DNA from: Parietaria judaica
Lineage: Eukaryota; Streptophyta; Magnoliopsida; Rosales; Urticaceae
Reading direction: 5' to 3'
NCBI GenBank assembly: GCA_954871525.1
Contig: OX940871.1
Location: forward strand, 14,972,532-15,036,531
DNA: 64,000 nucleotides
Below, piece by piece: positions 27,783-40,697 of this stretch (positions are counted from its first letter, which is position 1; each line of letters opens with the position of its first letter). The translations under genes and the position numbers were made by a program. The notes under the pieces were generated by a model, which was not told where the DNA came from, did no database searches, and saw only the letters and a list, made by a program, of their open reading frames with translations.

Positions 27783-28545
27783 GGAAGCTGTGGTGGGCGA
27801 GTGAAGCAGAATCAATGGAGGTTGGTGAGAGGAAGAAGACGAAGAAGGAAGTTGTGGTCGCCATTGACATAAAAAGAGGAGAGACAAAACGGTGGTAGGT
27901 GGCTGAGTCAATCCAGCGAGTCACCGAGTTGGGGCGTCTGGTTTGGCCCGCACGTGCGATCCCTACTGTTTTATTATTTAGCGGTATAAATATCAAACAA
28001 AAACTAAGACAAAAATATTGATATTTTATCGACTTAGAAAAAGAATGAATAGCTAATGTCAATTTTTAAAATAAAAATGAGTATTTATGCCGCGAGTCAT
28101 TCTTAATTAATTACTAATCTTAATTTTTTTTAATAGCGTAACAAGTGCTAAATGTTCGGTCATGTAGGGTTAGCATTTTAGACCCAACTTGATGGCTCAA
28201 CCTAATACGTTAGAGACCTGATCCCAATCTAACCCGCTCAAAATTGAGTTGGGTCGGATTTCGGGGGCAACCAATATAATAGTGTCGTTTATATATATCA
28301 AACGACATGAATTTTAGCCAACAAAGCGATAGCAAGTGAGTAAGATAAGCGGCCCTGATTAGCGAGCGCACGAAGCTTAGCATAGGCATCAGTACATGTG
28401 AACACTTCCCCTCCATTAGCTTCTCCAGTAATTTTCTTCTAAAAAATTCATATAAATAAAAACGCTTTTACTCAAAACCCGCCATTTTCGATTCTCAAAA
28501 CCCCTCTTCCATGGCGGGTCGAGAGGGCTAGCCAGCAAGCCGGCG
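27783..28545. promoter_or_regulatory. Shared divergent promoter region, DHQS-B and RAD17
   Basis: 763 bp separate the two divergent ATGs. A palindromic G-box CACGTG lies at 27951-27956, 169 bp upstream of the DHQS-B ATG, in a GC-rich context. No other element could be assigned with confidence. Confidence 0.6.
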
Positions 28546-31500
28546 ATGGGGAAGAGGAGGAGCACCGTCATCGTTCTATCCTCCGACGACGGCGAAGAAG
28601 AAGAAGAAGACGGCGTTCGATTGTTGCGACCACGGACCAGGGCGAAGCTGAGCTCGTCTGTTCCCCGGGAAAAGCCTCGGCCTCGGCTCTCGGACTCCCG
28701 ATCTCTACCTCGCGAAAAGCCCAGTGAGTGGGACGAGGTATTATATTGTTTGAAGTGAAGTTCGTGAGTCCTGTTGTGCTTGTTTGAAGTCAGATTAGTG
28801 ATTGCTGTGACATTGTTGTGGCAATGCAGATAAGATTGTTTTGTGATGATTTTGATGAGAAGATTACTGGGTTGAAGGTATCTAATGGTATGCTATAGCT
28901 TTGGACTCTAACTATTACATGCATATCGTTGTTTTCCTCCATTGGAATCTGCTTAACGCTACATGAAAATGGAAACTTGACTCAGGTTCTGGAGGAAGTG
29001 GCCAGAAAGAGTTGTGGGTTGAGAAATACAAACCTACCTCTTTCGAAGATCTCGCGGTTCATAAAAAGAAGGTGAATATTTGCCCGGTTAGCGTTTCTGA
29101 TACGAGTCGCGCCGAGTTTTGATCTCTCTGCTCTTCTCATTGTTATTGCAGGTTGAATACGTTAAAGTCTGGTTTGAAGAAAGATTAGGAACTTCAAAGG
29201 TATGTACTATATAAAAGTCAAAGCTTTCTCCATTGTCATATCCTTAACGATTCAGTTTGATTACCGGTTGGGCATATCTTTGTTTAGGCTCTAATTTTTA
29301 TTCCTACTTGTGAATCGTTTATTTCCCTCTGTTAATCGCAGGATAAGTTTGGTAGTCACGTCCTCGTGATCACTGGCCAAGCTGGAATTGGAAAATCTGT
29401 GAGCTACAAATCTTGCTACCCAATTAATTTTACTAAAATTAGTATTGATTACTCGATGGAACTTATAGTTAGAGTCTATTACTGATTGGATCACAAATCT
29501 TCCGAGACAAAATGGAATGCACCACCAAACCGTTTAATCTTTAGCGGATTAAACGGTTTGGTGTCCAACAGGAACTCACCAATAACAATCCCGACATTTC
29601 ATTTTCGAGAGCAAGGTCGGACACTCTATTGATGATGTGAAGGACGAGATAATCCAAAGAAAGCATGAAAGGCTAACAGCCCCTAAGCTAGGCATCTATA
29701 GGCAGCCACAAACCCCGGTGACATTAAACAGGAAATTACCTAATTACCCTTCATGGCATAAATAAAGAATAAGACATAAAAGGACGAAATGTGCATATGT
29801 AATAACACATCTCTATAAAAGACTTAACCTTGACATTAAACAGGAAATTACCTAATTACCCTTCATGACATAAATAAAGAATAAGACATAAAAGGACGGA
29901 ATGTGCGTATGTAATAACACAGCTCTATAAAAGACTTAACCTTGATTTTCTTTTTTCTTTTCGTCGCTTATAGGCAACTATTCATGTGATAGCATCCCAA
30001 CTTGGAGCTAGACTATGTGAGTGGAACACGCCCACACCGATGATTTGGCAAGAGCATCTTCATACCTCAAGTACAGGTAGGTGCTTCAGATAAAATACCC
30101 AATAACCAATTCTGCAAATAAAATTTCCAGTAGATATATTCTGCAAGAACTTGTGAATTTTTCACCTCCTACCCGTAACTTAGTCAGACTAGTATGTCCC
30201 TTTGGCAGGGTTGCGTTACATTTCAAAATTGGAAGAGTTTGAAAATTTTGTGGAGAGAACAAGGAAGTACGGATTGATTCCATCAACCTCCAATGAGGAG
30301 TCCAAAGAACCGGTGATACTGTTGATTGATGATCTTCCCGTCACGAATGATAAAATTTCATTTGGAAGGCTTCGATACTGTTTAGAACTTCTTGTGCGCT
30401 CGATTCAGATTCCTACTGCCATTCTCGTCACTGGTTATTGTGAAACTGATTCAGCAGATAACACTGTTAGATACTTGGACAGTTTCCTGTTGTCACTCGA
30501 GAAAGCTGGGGCAACTAAGGTTACTATCTTCAACAGCTTCATAAGGATCTACCTAGATTCTTGTTTGAGTAACAAGTATTAGTTATTGTAAATATTTTTG
30601 CATGCTTTACTTAATTTCAAATCTTCAGGTCGGGTTCAATCCCATTACGCATAATTCAACCAAAAAAGTACTTTCGAGAATATGCAAACAAGAGCGCTGT
30701 GATGTCACAGCTGAGCAGATCGACATCATTGCAAAAGCAAGCGAGGGTGACATTAGAAATGCAATTTCATCTTTGCAGTTCTTCTGTTTGAAACCAAGTC
30801 CAATGAAGCCGTTATTTTTGCATAATCCCTCTAATTCGAAAGCAAAATGCAATGAGATCAATTTGATAGATGGAACAGCTCCTTTGGCATTTGGCAGAGA
30901 CGACAACCTCTCTCTTTTCCACGCTCTTGGAAAGTTCCTGCATAACAAAAGAGATCATGAAAACGCCATTAGAAAGGGTACGTTAAGATAATAAGCTTAT
31001 TCCTAGTATGGTGATTATAATTCTTAAAGATATAATATCGAGTCACCTTCATTTTGTAATTATGAAACTTAGGGATTAGGCTGTAGTTAATTGTTATCAA
31101 TTATGTTTAGTTCTGATTAGATGATCATAATATCCTTATCCTTTTGTTGTATAGGAATAAATTAGTATAACTATGATTATCTGGTTTAGTACCAAGTATA
31201 GTATTAAATTTATGTATGAATTTCTTCTGTAGTCGGAAATGAGTTCTCTGTACAAGATCGTCTTGCCAGATTGCCGCTAAAAATGGATGTGCCGGAGAAG
31301 ATCCTCTGCCAAGCCCACGGTCAAGCTAGGCCCATTCTTGACTTCCTCAATGAAAATGGTGATTTCGAACTTACATGCTTTTGCTTTCAGTTCTAGAAGT
31401 TACTTATGCTCTAACCTCTTGCATGCATATGTGAATGAAGATATATACACATATTAGTGAATAATAATTTGAGTAATTGGCAATAATGACCCCTCAACTT

Positions 31501-32591
31501 TATTCATTGGTGAATTTTGCGCCTTGAACTTTCATTTTGTTGCAGAATTCTCCCATGTTACAATATTGAAAGTACAATAAAACACATTATTAAAGTAAAT
31601 TAAGAACAGTAATGTACACTGTTATCCATTAACGAGGTAATTAATAGCTAATAATTTTTTAACGGAAAGAGGTATTACTAAAAACAAAGTTCAAGGGAAA
31701 TATTGCGCAATTAGCAAAGTTTATGGGGATTTTGCGCTTATTAATCCAATATGTATAATGATGTAAGTGAGGGTTTTGATTTCATGAGTGCCAAAACTAT
31801 GCAGTTCTAGATTTTTTGAACGAGGAAGCCATTGACGATGCATGGACTACAGCTTCGTATTTAGGTGATTCAGACTTGCTTCTTGCTTCATATCGTGGCA
31901 AGCTAGTTAGACAGAATGAGGTCGAAAATGTTCTACAGTCTGCTGCGGCTTCAGTGGCTGTTCGCGGTGTCCTATTCGGGAATTCCAACCCCGTTTCATC
32001 GAGGTACTCTTGAACCTCTCAATCGAGTCCTGCATGACAAACTTACGGAACAGTTGAGTTCAACTGTCGACTTTCTTTTTACCGTACAGGTGGCATTCAA
32101 TTCGAAAGCCAAAATTATGGGAGATGGAGCGATCATCTTTGCAAAATAAGGTAATTTAAAGTAGTTGGAAGGTGGTTTGCAATTCTCTTCATTGATGTTT
32201 GCTTATACAATAGTGAATCGTGATAGTTATTAATTTGAGGAGATTGAGTTAATCCTAGAGAAAAAAAAATGGTTACGGCCGTAAATCGATCTCGAAAAAC
32301 AAAACCAAGCCCCATCCCGCCTTTAAGAGAGATTAAGTTTTCTGTAAAATAGCATAAACTAATATAGATTTCTTTTATATGATTTTCAAATGTCAGAAAG
32401 ATACAGCTAATCGGAGACACAATACTTACGAAGAATTTAAATCGTTTGACTTCTCAATCTTTGCCCCCGAGTACGCTTCGATGTTCAAATGGCTCGGGTC
32501 TCGGGTTTTTACAGAAGACGACGAGACGGTTGACTTTTCCTTGGATGGCCAAGAAAGTTTGGTTTCTGAGGATGAAATAGAAGACTGGTAG
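28546..32591 (+). CDS. RAD17: RAD17 checkpoint clamp loader, 12 exons, 594 aa
   Basis: A nuclear AAA+ protein that, with RFC2-5, loads the 9-1-1 clamp at damaged DNA in the ATR checkpoint. Exons: 28546-28737, 28830-28887, 28986-29071, 29152-29199, 29342-29398, 29974-30076, 30209-30519, 30629-30977, 31233-31358, 31805-32003, 32090-32150, 32397-32591; 1785 bp, all phases consistent. The N-terminus is basic with an acidic EEEEED patch. LWVEKYKP (typical RFC/RAD17 entry motif) starts near residue 91, Walker A GQAGIGKS is at about 140-147, and Walker B LLIDDLP at about 219-225. Further on, [16 protein letters not shown] is the sensor-2-type motif of clamp loaders, and the C-terminus is acidic (SEDEIEDW). 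Length fits plant RAD17. It is convergent with the DUF630/632 gene and divergent from DHQS-B. Confidence 0.94.
29523..29563. repeat. Perfect 17-bp hairpin in RAD17 intron 5
   Basis: CACCAAACCGTTTAATC (29523-29539) is the exact reverse complement of 29547-29563, with a 7-base spacer. It is inside a 575-bp intron and could be a MITE core. No function was seen. Confidence 0.85.
29720..29943. repeat. 112-bp tandem duplication in RAD17 intron 5
   Basis: Two consecutive 112-bp units, each starting 'gacattaaacaggaaattacc', differ at only a few positions, so the duplication is recent. It is intronic and does not touch the splice sites (29399 and 29973). Confidence 0.92.
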
Positions 32592-33921
32592 ATTTTCTTT
32601 ATCTTTTTTTCTTACATGCTCTTCTGTAATTTGATGAGGGTATTTTGGTACATTACAAATGAAGATGACAAGAAAGAAATATCAGTGTATATTATTACTA
32701 TATAACTCCACCTTGAAAATGACAAGACAAACATTATTACTCATACCTTGGAATAGACGAAAGTTTTTCCAATCAAACGAATATGTTAAATACTTGGAAT
32801 AAGGGTAACTAACAACTTGTGAAGTAATATTTTGTGGCGGTATAATGCTGTTGTTTGTTAATCCCGGCCCGGGTAAGTACTTCGTTTTACGATAAATATG
32901 TTTCCGAACATTTACAAAACTAACGAGGCACGTAGATCATAACATGGAGTACTTAATCTGAGATAAACAAATAATAAGATTATACTGGCTTTGACTATTT
33001 TTTAAAAGATTTAAAGAACAATCATTTTAAGGAGCCTAAACAAAGTTGAGTATCTTTTTTCTATATAATATTAAGTTCTTAAATAGCTAAAAAATTTAAT
33101 GAAATTTGATATTACCTTTGTGGCGTGGGCCACAATGCCGAAGATCCTCAGAAAAATACCTTAAAAGTACTTTTTTTTTAGATGTGGTATAAGATTACAT
33201 GATATATATTTACAGTTGTTCAAACTTCTTAACATCTTTGACCAATTCATTTTGCCACCAAATAAGTTTTTTATGAGAATAAATTAAAGAATTAAAGGAC
33301 CATACAACAGAACATACTGATGATAACTTGCCCGGAATGCCATTCTTTGGACTCAGGCATCTACTTTGTCCACCCTAGTGTAGAAACACAACAAATTTCG
33401 TCCCTCGAGCTCGGTGTTCAATACTTCTCCGGGAGCCGGTGCTAGTTATCTCCGAGAGAGGATGAGATGGAAACCCTAGGTTCTCCATAGCCTACTTATT
33501 CTCGTGTGATTGTAACTTAAACAGATCACTTAGAATCCTTTTTTAGTAGGTAATGTCTTGAAATGATTTAACCCAAGAGTGGGAAATGGGAAGTATAGAT
33601 TGACAATAAATAAATATTCTATTATCACAACAAATGTTGTCCCATGAGTTTCAAAACACAAAGCTCACCAGCTCATACATACAACATTTTCCTAGAATTA
33701 TACCCATCATCTGCTTTATATGCCGATATTCCGAAACCGGCATTTCATTCTCAGTCGTTTTAGCACTAGTAACAAAATCGTGCAAAATCAGATGCAGATG
33801 ATATCCTCATAATCCCGAGTCGATATCGTTCGCACAAGCTCACCCGGGCACAGAAAACAACACATATGTACAAGAAACCTATCATGATCGAATCTTCTCC
33901 GGTATCCGAAAACTCGGTTCT
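32592..33921. other. Convergent intergenic region, no gene
   Basis: The 3' flanks of RAD17 (plus) and of the DUF630/632 gene (minus). AT-rich. Part of it (about 32850-32960) resembles the sequence that is tandemly repeated at 36596-36809. Nothing else was recognised. Confidence 0.5.
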
Positions 33922-36900
33922 CTATGGCATCAACCTCTTCACATCGGTTTCCTCTTGCTCGGAGCTCTTCGTGTGATTATAAACGGACTCGAACGCGTTC
34001 ATACACACGCTCGAGAACCCTACCATCCCTTCAAAAACATGAGGTAAACCCATCTGCAAATTATTCATTGTCATCGCTCTCGTAACGCTCACGGCCTTCT
34101 CGTGCCTTGTCTTTTCCTCCTCAGCCCTCGCCCTGAGCCTCTCCACCTTTGCCCGTTTCTCCGGCACTGGATTTCTCCGGCCACTGTTCCCCAACGATTC
34201 CGGCACGGAATACGGCCCGTACTTATTCTCCAACGACCGAAGCTCCCCGGCTTTCTTCTCGAAATCCTTCAACACCGACTCCGATCGCTTCTTCTGCTTA
34301 AATTCTTCGGATTGTTGCGACACAATGGCATTCATCACCGTCAAGAAGCTCTTGATCCCTTCTGAAGCGACCTTATCAGGGATGCGATCGAGCGCGTGGA
34401 GCCACTCCTCGCAGAGAGAGTAGATCTTGGAGTCGTTAGTCGTTCTCGGGAGTGGGTTTCGAGCAAACTGGAAGAGGCTTAGGCGGAGCCAGCCCGTGAG
34501 GGACTGGACGTAAGCGCGTTGGGCCTGCACAGTGTTGCAGAAGGATGTGTGCCATTGCTGCGCCTCAAGCTCAAGCTGCAGAGTGGACTGGCGGTGGATC
34601 TCGGAGGTGGGCTCGTTGGACGGCATTGCATTGAGGTATTTTAGCTGCTGGACAATGTGTTTCTGCACCTGGTGACACTCGTACATGCTTCGCCACATGC
34701 CCATCAACCTGAAATCCCAACAGACCGAGCTCGTAAATGGCTAATCATGATCACCAGAACAGCAAAGTTTGATCGTCAAGATCATAGCTCTATGTAGTTC
34801 TTTAAATTCCAACATAACTTGCAGAGCAAATATCAAAAACGAAAAATCTTTGTTCATTATGCTCGAAGAGATAAATTATGTTCTTTTACTTCTTTTTAAA
34901 TCTTAAAATTCAGAAAAACTAGATACCAGAAATAATGTACAAACATGCACAGGAGATAGTCTATGTCAAGGATACTCATACAGAAACCAGACGAAACACA
35001 AGGCAAACAGAGAGGGAGTTATCTAGTGTGCGAAGCTGAACTTGACTCTGCTGAGGCTACGCCCCGGTGAAGCTTCACCGATTCGGCCATGTTTTACTTA
35101 TTTACTAGAACTACTTTCGTCTACTTTATTTGGGCTTTTTATATGTTAATAAGTATCTGCAAATTCATCGCCCAGGCTTGCGTTTATTTTTATCTCTTTC
35201 CGATTTCTATCATAATAACAATAAAAAAAGCGCTAAGCACTAATGATTTACCCTTTGACAAGCTCAAGCAGTTGCGGATATAATTCTGTCTCCCGGAGTT
35301 TGACGATTTCAGCAGAGGTTGTCTCAATGGCCTGAGACGAGACCATCATTTCCGACTCCAACTTCTCCACTTCTTTCTTTGTCTTCTCCGTCTTCATATA
35401 CTCACCCCTCTTCATCTCCAGTTTCTTCAGAATCGCCACTCTCTTCTCGTGCTCCATCTTTATCGTCTCCGCATTCTGTTAAGATGGCAACAAATAGATT
35501 TCGCTTTTAAATAATCCCGTCTTATTGATGTTTAGCAAGAAAAATGAATGCATGTGAGCGATATTGCTTAATGATCATGCTGAGACAAGAAAAAGTCATT
35601 CATGGGATGGGACCCAAAGGGAAGAACAGTTGAAACCTTGATATAGAGAACAACACTGTTCTATTATAATTTCACTAGATTGCAATAAACTAATGGGTTA
35701 ATGGTGGCATATGTACCTAAGTTGTACTCACTGGGGCGGCATAGACCCAAGTCTTTTTTAGAGGCAGTAAAGTAGAACTTAGTATATTTGCCATTCGAAA
35801 AAGAAAAAAAGAAAGAAAAAAAAAAGACTTGGGTCTATACCCTCGCAGTTTAGTACAATTTGGGTATATTTGCCTCCATCAACCCAAAACTAAATAGATT
35901 ATATGACAAGAAAAAAGATTGTAATGAGCAATATAGCTCAATGAAACATGGCTAGTCCCAGAAACAAGAAAAGTGACATTGCTGAAGCCTAAGTCACAAG
36001 CCACACAAGATGTGAACGTGTTTTATAATCACATCATATCATTATTAGATTGCAAATATGTATATATATATAAAGTTTAATGTATGAAAAGAAAAAAGAT
36101 TGTAAATGAGCAATGTTGCTTAGTGATCATGGTGATCTATCATATCATTATCAGATTGCAAAAAAAAAAAGATATACAAAAGTTTATGACAAGAAAAAAG
36201 ATTGCAAATGAGCAGTGCTGCTTAGTGATCATGGTGGGGCTTGGAAAAAAGCATTGTTGGTCCCCATGAGGATAAAAAGTTGAAACCTTGCTACAGCTCC
36301 AATCACAAACCCCACAGGATGATAGACAACAATATGGTTTTATAATAATTTCATTAAGTTGCAAAAATCTAGACATAAATGTTTGACCAAAAAAATGATT
36401 GCAATGATCTTGCTTGGACTCAGAATAACCCTATTGGTCCCCAAGAGGAAGAAAGTTTGAACCTTGCTAAAGCTCACATCACAAGCCCCACAACCACAAG
36501 AGTGACAGTAGGAAAAACATGTTGGATTTTTTTATTTTGGGATATTTGTGGCATAAGTACCCATCCCAACGTTCATTTATCACGGATTAAGTATTCAATG
36601 TAACGATAAATGTGTTTCTCAGGTACTTGATCTGAACACTATCGTGAACTAACGGAGCTATAACATTGAGTACTAATCCTGTGTACAACGGGTACATTAC
36701 CCAATGTAACGATAAATGTGTTTCTCAGGTACTTGATCTGAACACTATCGTGAACTAACGGAGCTATAACATTGAGTACTAATCCTGTGTACAACGGGTA
36801 CATTACCCAATATTAGAATTTATGCTGCCACAATACACTACATTATGGGAACATATGCCGTATGCTTTAGGTTACTGAATTGGGATTCCGGGAGACGCAA

Positions 36901-38190
36901 ATTGTTCGATACGTCTTTAGGGAGAGCTTCGGTCACGTTTGCAATGAAATCATTGTGTTCTAATTTTGTGATTGCTACCATAGCTATAACGTTTAAAATA
37001 AAATAAAAAACCAACCTTGACTTCATCAAAGAGCTTCTTCTCCCAAGCGTAGAGCCTCTCCACGGTGGAGCAATGGCTTCCATTGTTGACGCTAACACCA
37101 ACACACTCGTACATATCGCTTCTCACCATCTCATTCCCCATCGCCATCTTCCCGAATCCACTGTTGTTGCGGCTCATTTTCGGGCTCAAATTCGAACCCC
37201 ACGACCACGACGCGGGACTCAACCCCCACCCATAGTTATACACTTTCCCTGCACACATACAACATGTTATATACAAACAACAAACACGATACAAAGATCC
37301 TCAAAACCCCACAATTTATTGTTTCTTTTCATTCTAACCCTCACCCATTAGCAAATTATCGCCCAAATTCATAAAGGTTGAGACTTTATGCACAACCCAC
37401 CAAAAATACTCATAATTCTAGTATTTTTTATTAAATATTCATACACAAATGAAATAAAAATTAAAGTTCATAGTATAAAATTACCTCCTTTAAAACCAGA
37501 AGAAGCTGATGAAGAAGAAGAAGAGAAGGAAGAAGTGGGAACTTCGAGAAGCTGAGAGAGGTGAGCACCGGAATCAGCCGCTCTCACCAGATACTCGTCA
37601 AGCTCTCTGATGATCTCCACCAAGTCCTTCGAGCTGTTCCTGCTCACCACCATCGCCAGCTCGCTTGACGAGCTCTCCGTCACGGACGTCGGCGCACGGG
37701 CGGCGCGGTGCTCCGCCCGCGCTGCAGTGGTGGTCACCGTCGTGGCCGTCTCCTCCCAGTCGTCGTCCTCGGTGCCGGACCTGGACGCGCCGTTGGCGGT
37801 GGTGCCGGGGACGAAGGGGTACCAGAAGTCCCAGGTGGAAGACGAGGCAGGGGGGGGCGGGGGAGGCGGAGGGGGCGGGGCCGGGGAGGCGGTCACGGAG
37901 GTGGTCCAGGTGTCGGTACTGGGGGACATTGGGGGAGGGGGAGGAGGAGGAGGAGGAGGAGGGTGGGGGACACGTGGCGGGAGGGGGTTGGGCGGTGGGA
38001 GGTGGAGGCGGGACTCGGCGGAGGCAAAGCGGAGGAGGGCGGCGCCGGTGGAGCGGAGGGAGCGGAGATACATGGAGTGGGCGGCTGCCATGGCGTGCCG
38101 GGATTGGACCAGCTGCTTCATGTACCGTCTTCTCGACTTGCACCTTGTCACGCTCTCCTCTCTCTCTATCCGAGAGTACCAACACCCCAT
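33922..38190 (-). CDS. DUF630/DUF632 protein (NRG2/bZIP-like family), 4 exons, 649 aa
   Basis: A plant-specific family with roles described in nitrate signalling and root development. Exons: 38190-37485, 37248-37016, 35475-35252, 34708-33922; 1950 bp, all phases fit. The N-terminus MGCWYSRIEREE starts the DUF630 domain (about residues 1-60); Gly2 and Cys3 suggest myristoylation/palmitoylation. A proline-rich segment follows at about 70-115 with several PPPPPP runs. LYAWEKKLFDEVK near residue 302 begins DUF632, which continues through a Lys/Glu coiled-coil-like exon and MGMWRSMYECHQ to the end. Exon 1 is GC-rich, so long spurious ORFs occur on the opposite strand. Intron 2 (1540 bp) has collected a MITE and a tandem repeat. 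The exact paralogue and pathway are not decidable here. Confidence 0.92.
35694..35886. mobile_element. Foldback MITE in intron 2 of DUF630/632 gene
   Basis: The two halves are inverted copies (TGGGTTAATGGTGGCA at the left, complement of TGGGTTGATGGAGGCA at the right, about 80 bp each) around a purine-rich centre. It is flanked by a 7-bp direct repeat AAACTAA (35687-35693 and 35887-35893). Non-coding; superfamily not assigned. Confidence 0.78.
36596..36809. repeat. 106-bp tandem duplication in intron 2 of DUF630/632 gene
   Basis: Two nearly identical 106-bp units, starting 'caatgtaacgataaatgtg' at 36596 and 36702, both run through 'acaacgggtacattaccc'. This is a recent tandem duplication well away from splice sites. 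Confidence 0.92.
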
Positions 38191-39039
38191 TCTCTCTCTC
38201 TCTCTCTCCGAGAGACGAAGCTGGGAGGAGAGGTAGATCGTGGCCTCTCTGGCTTCCTCTGCAACCGACCAAGCTGGTAGAGAGAGACTATGGCCTCTCT
38301 CTCTTTCTCTGTCTGCTAGGGACCAAGCTGGTAGAGAAGAGAGAAAATATGAGGTCTCTCTTCTCTCTTCTCTCTCCTCTCTGTACAGACGAAACAGGAA
38401 GATGGGATATGGTCTCTCTCTCTCTCCACTCTACTTTCTGCTTCTGGGAGGAGCTGGTGGCTCTCTCCACCAAAAATACAGGGACTTTAATGGCGGTTAG
38501 TGCATAAAGATGGAAGCTTTTTCTTCGCCTTGCATGCAAAGTGTCACATTTTGGAGAGAAGCCCACCACGCATATTTGGGGTTCTTCTATGGTGTCCGAA
38601 GCTTGATCTAGCCCTCTTGGGTTTGGCGGGTGCAAGATCCAGTTGCGTTGACCAGAGCTTGCTTGCGCTGTGTAACGAAGAAGAAGAAGAGGAGGTTGTG
38701 TTTGTGATAGAGTTCAGAGTTGGGTTATGAGAGAGGAGAGGTTTGAGAAGTTGCAGGGACAACAATGGAGGGAGGCTTTGGAGAGCGTGCCCTGTGTCTC
38801 TCTCTTTTACCTTTTTCGCTCTTCAACTTAATTCATTTATTATTGCTTTTTTCAAATACTATACTATCATCATACAAAACAAAACATATAATCCACCTCG
38901 TGACAAGTCACTATAACCCCACGCCTCGGCCTCAAAATGAAATAACCATTACTTTACTTATAATAGGCTTTTACTACGAGAACATCACATGCATAGCGTA
39001 ATCGGTAGTAATAAGAAAGAATTGCCTAACAGCCATGTC
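38191..39039. promoter_or_regulatory. 5' leader and promoter side of DUF630/632 gene
   Basis: Up to about 38460 the sequence is strongly CT-rich (repeated 'ctctctct' on plus, GA on the transcript strand), typical of a plant 5' leader. Three similar ~60-bp blocks containing 'accaagctggtagagag' or a variant recur near 38268, 38323 and 38385, an imperfect local repeat. Upstream of about 38500 no element could be fixed. Confidence 0.5.
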
Positions 39040-39728
39040 GTTTCGCTGCCTTCTTTAGAATATGATATTTCTTTTACATTTATTTTTTATTTTTTATTTT
39101 TTGCAATATTTTTAAATCTAAACAACTTGAAATTCTGAATTTGCCTTTTTAGTTTACACTCTATATTACGAAATCTCAAATTTATCCTTTGGGGGCGGTT
39201 CGAACAGTTGATACAGTAAGATTTTATATATTATTTATTATTTTCTTTCACACCTATCTCTTCGGTTTCCCCTCGTTTTCCCTCCAAAGCCGACCCTCTT
39301 TGATCCTCCGACCTCCTTCCAACAACCGACGGCATACTTTTGTGCCTCTCTTTTCTTCTTTCTGACCCCCTACATAAACGACCATCTTCTTCTTCTTCCG
39401 TTCGAGCGTCCAACCAGAAAACAAGAAGCATAATTCGGAACCGATCATCGTCTTCTGTTGTTCTTCGGCATATACTAAGCATCTTGAATGGAGGTAAATA
39501 TCTATTCTTAAACTTTCGATGTTACTGGTACTGTTTGAACTTTGAACTTGTATCGATCTTAATGTTTACATAGTGTACATGGATTTTAGGGTTGGATCCA
39601 ACTTAGGGTTTAAAAGAATAGTGAGATGATGAATGCAGTGAGATTGGATGACTCCCGCTATGGTTTGGTCGACTCGCGCTAGCAATACCGCTATCTGTTT
39701 GGCATCTTCAAGGTGATGTCCCCGGTAC
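39040..39728 (+). repeat. Diverged duplicated segment (pair with 52620-53250)
   Basis: Long stretches align in order with 52620-53250: 'atatttcttttacatttattttt', a pyrimidine-rich part, 'gatcatcgtcttc', then ATGGAGGTAAAT followed by 'ctatttc/accgctatct'. The layout (pyrimidine-rich leader, ATGGAG, GTAAAT donor-like sequence) looks like a copied 5' UTR and first exon of an unidentified gene or element. No long ORF is shared. Confidence 0.5.
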
Positions 39729-40697
39729 TAATAAAATTCGAATTAGGGTTTGGTTAATGAAACCCTAGCTAATTCGAATGATATGTTTTGGACATTCCAT
39801 ATTTACGGCATAAGTACCAAATGTTTTGGTGTTTTAGCAAATCCCTGAAATCAATTTAATCCATTGGATCGGTTATGATTTAATATCAACCGTTGGATTT
39901 AGATAATTGATTTTAACCCTAATTGTAATTCGAAATCGTTAGCTTGGTGACCAAGCTTAGGTATTTCGTATTTGTTATTTAATTTAAATCCCTGATTTAT
40001 TATATCCATTGGATTCAGATGAGATTAAATCTGGACCATTGAATTGGAATAATTAATTATATTTAATTATAAGAATTCAAAAAATTGGAGGAAAAATCTC
40101 CAATTCGGTTACAGTCTGAGACCTATAAATAGGAGGCTCATTCTACACATTTTTCACACCTTCCTCTTAGCAAAAACTTGAGCTCTCCCTCTCTCTAGGG
40201 TCTGCGAGTTTTCTGCTTCTGGTCTCTTTTTCTGGTTCGGCTTAGGAAACATTTTCTCCGGTAGCTTAAAAAGAACCATCAGTTAAATTTTGCGACGGAG
40301 TCCTGCCGGCGAAGCCCACGCTTCGGTACGAGGAATCCAGGAGAATATCCCGGAAGATCACGGGTGTTTCCCTCAGCCCTGGCGGAGCCCTGCCAAACTT
40401 CAGAATCCGCAGCCGAAAACATCAACCGAGGTACGGCCTTATGCATTGGGTTAATAAATGCAACCATTTACCGCTTTCTTTTTATTTCCTATTCCACTAG
40501 CTTATTAATAATGATTATGAAATATTAAATTCGTAATAATTATCGGATCTTGATGAAATGGTGATTACCTGATATCCGTGTCGTCGGGCCGGTAACAAAT
40601 TTTTCCGCTTTAAAATAATTTTTAAAATTTTACCGGGACGCCTCGGAGGCTTATTTCGTGGTAATGAAGTCAAGGAATCAAACCCCGATTTCCAACA
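39729..40697 (+). mobile_element. Third L2 LTR copy, 5'-truncated, abutting copia
   Basis: It aligns with the right L2 copy from about position 12018 to its end, with roughly 300 bp deleted internally. TATAAATA lies at 40124-40131, and it ends GATTTCCAACA at 40697. The next base starts copia gag-like coding sequence. The 5' 1.5 kb of L2 is absent, so only the promoter, leader and 3' end are left. Confidence 0.75.

Noticed and set aside
37598..38507. Long overlapping ORFs on the plus strand and a second minus frame in 37.6-38.5 kb
   Set aside because: They are antisense or out-of-frame shadows of the GC-rich, proline-coding exon 1 of the DUF630/632 gene. The compositions (Gly- and Arg-rich) are what that exon gives in other frames.
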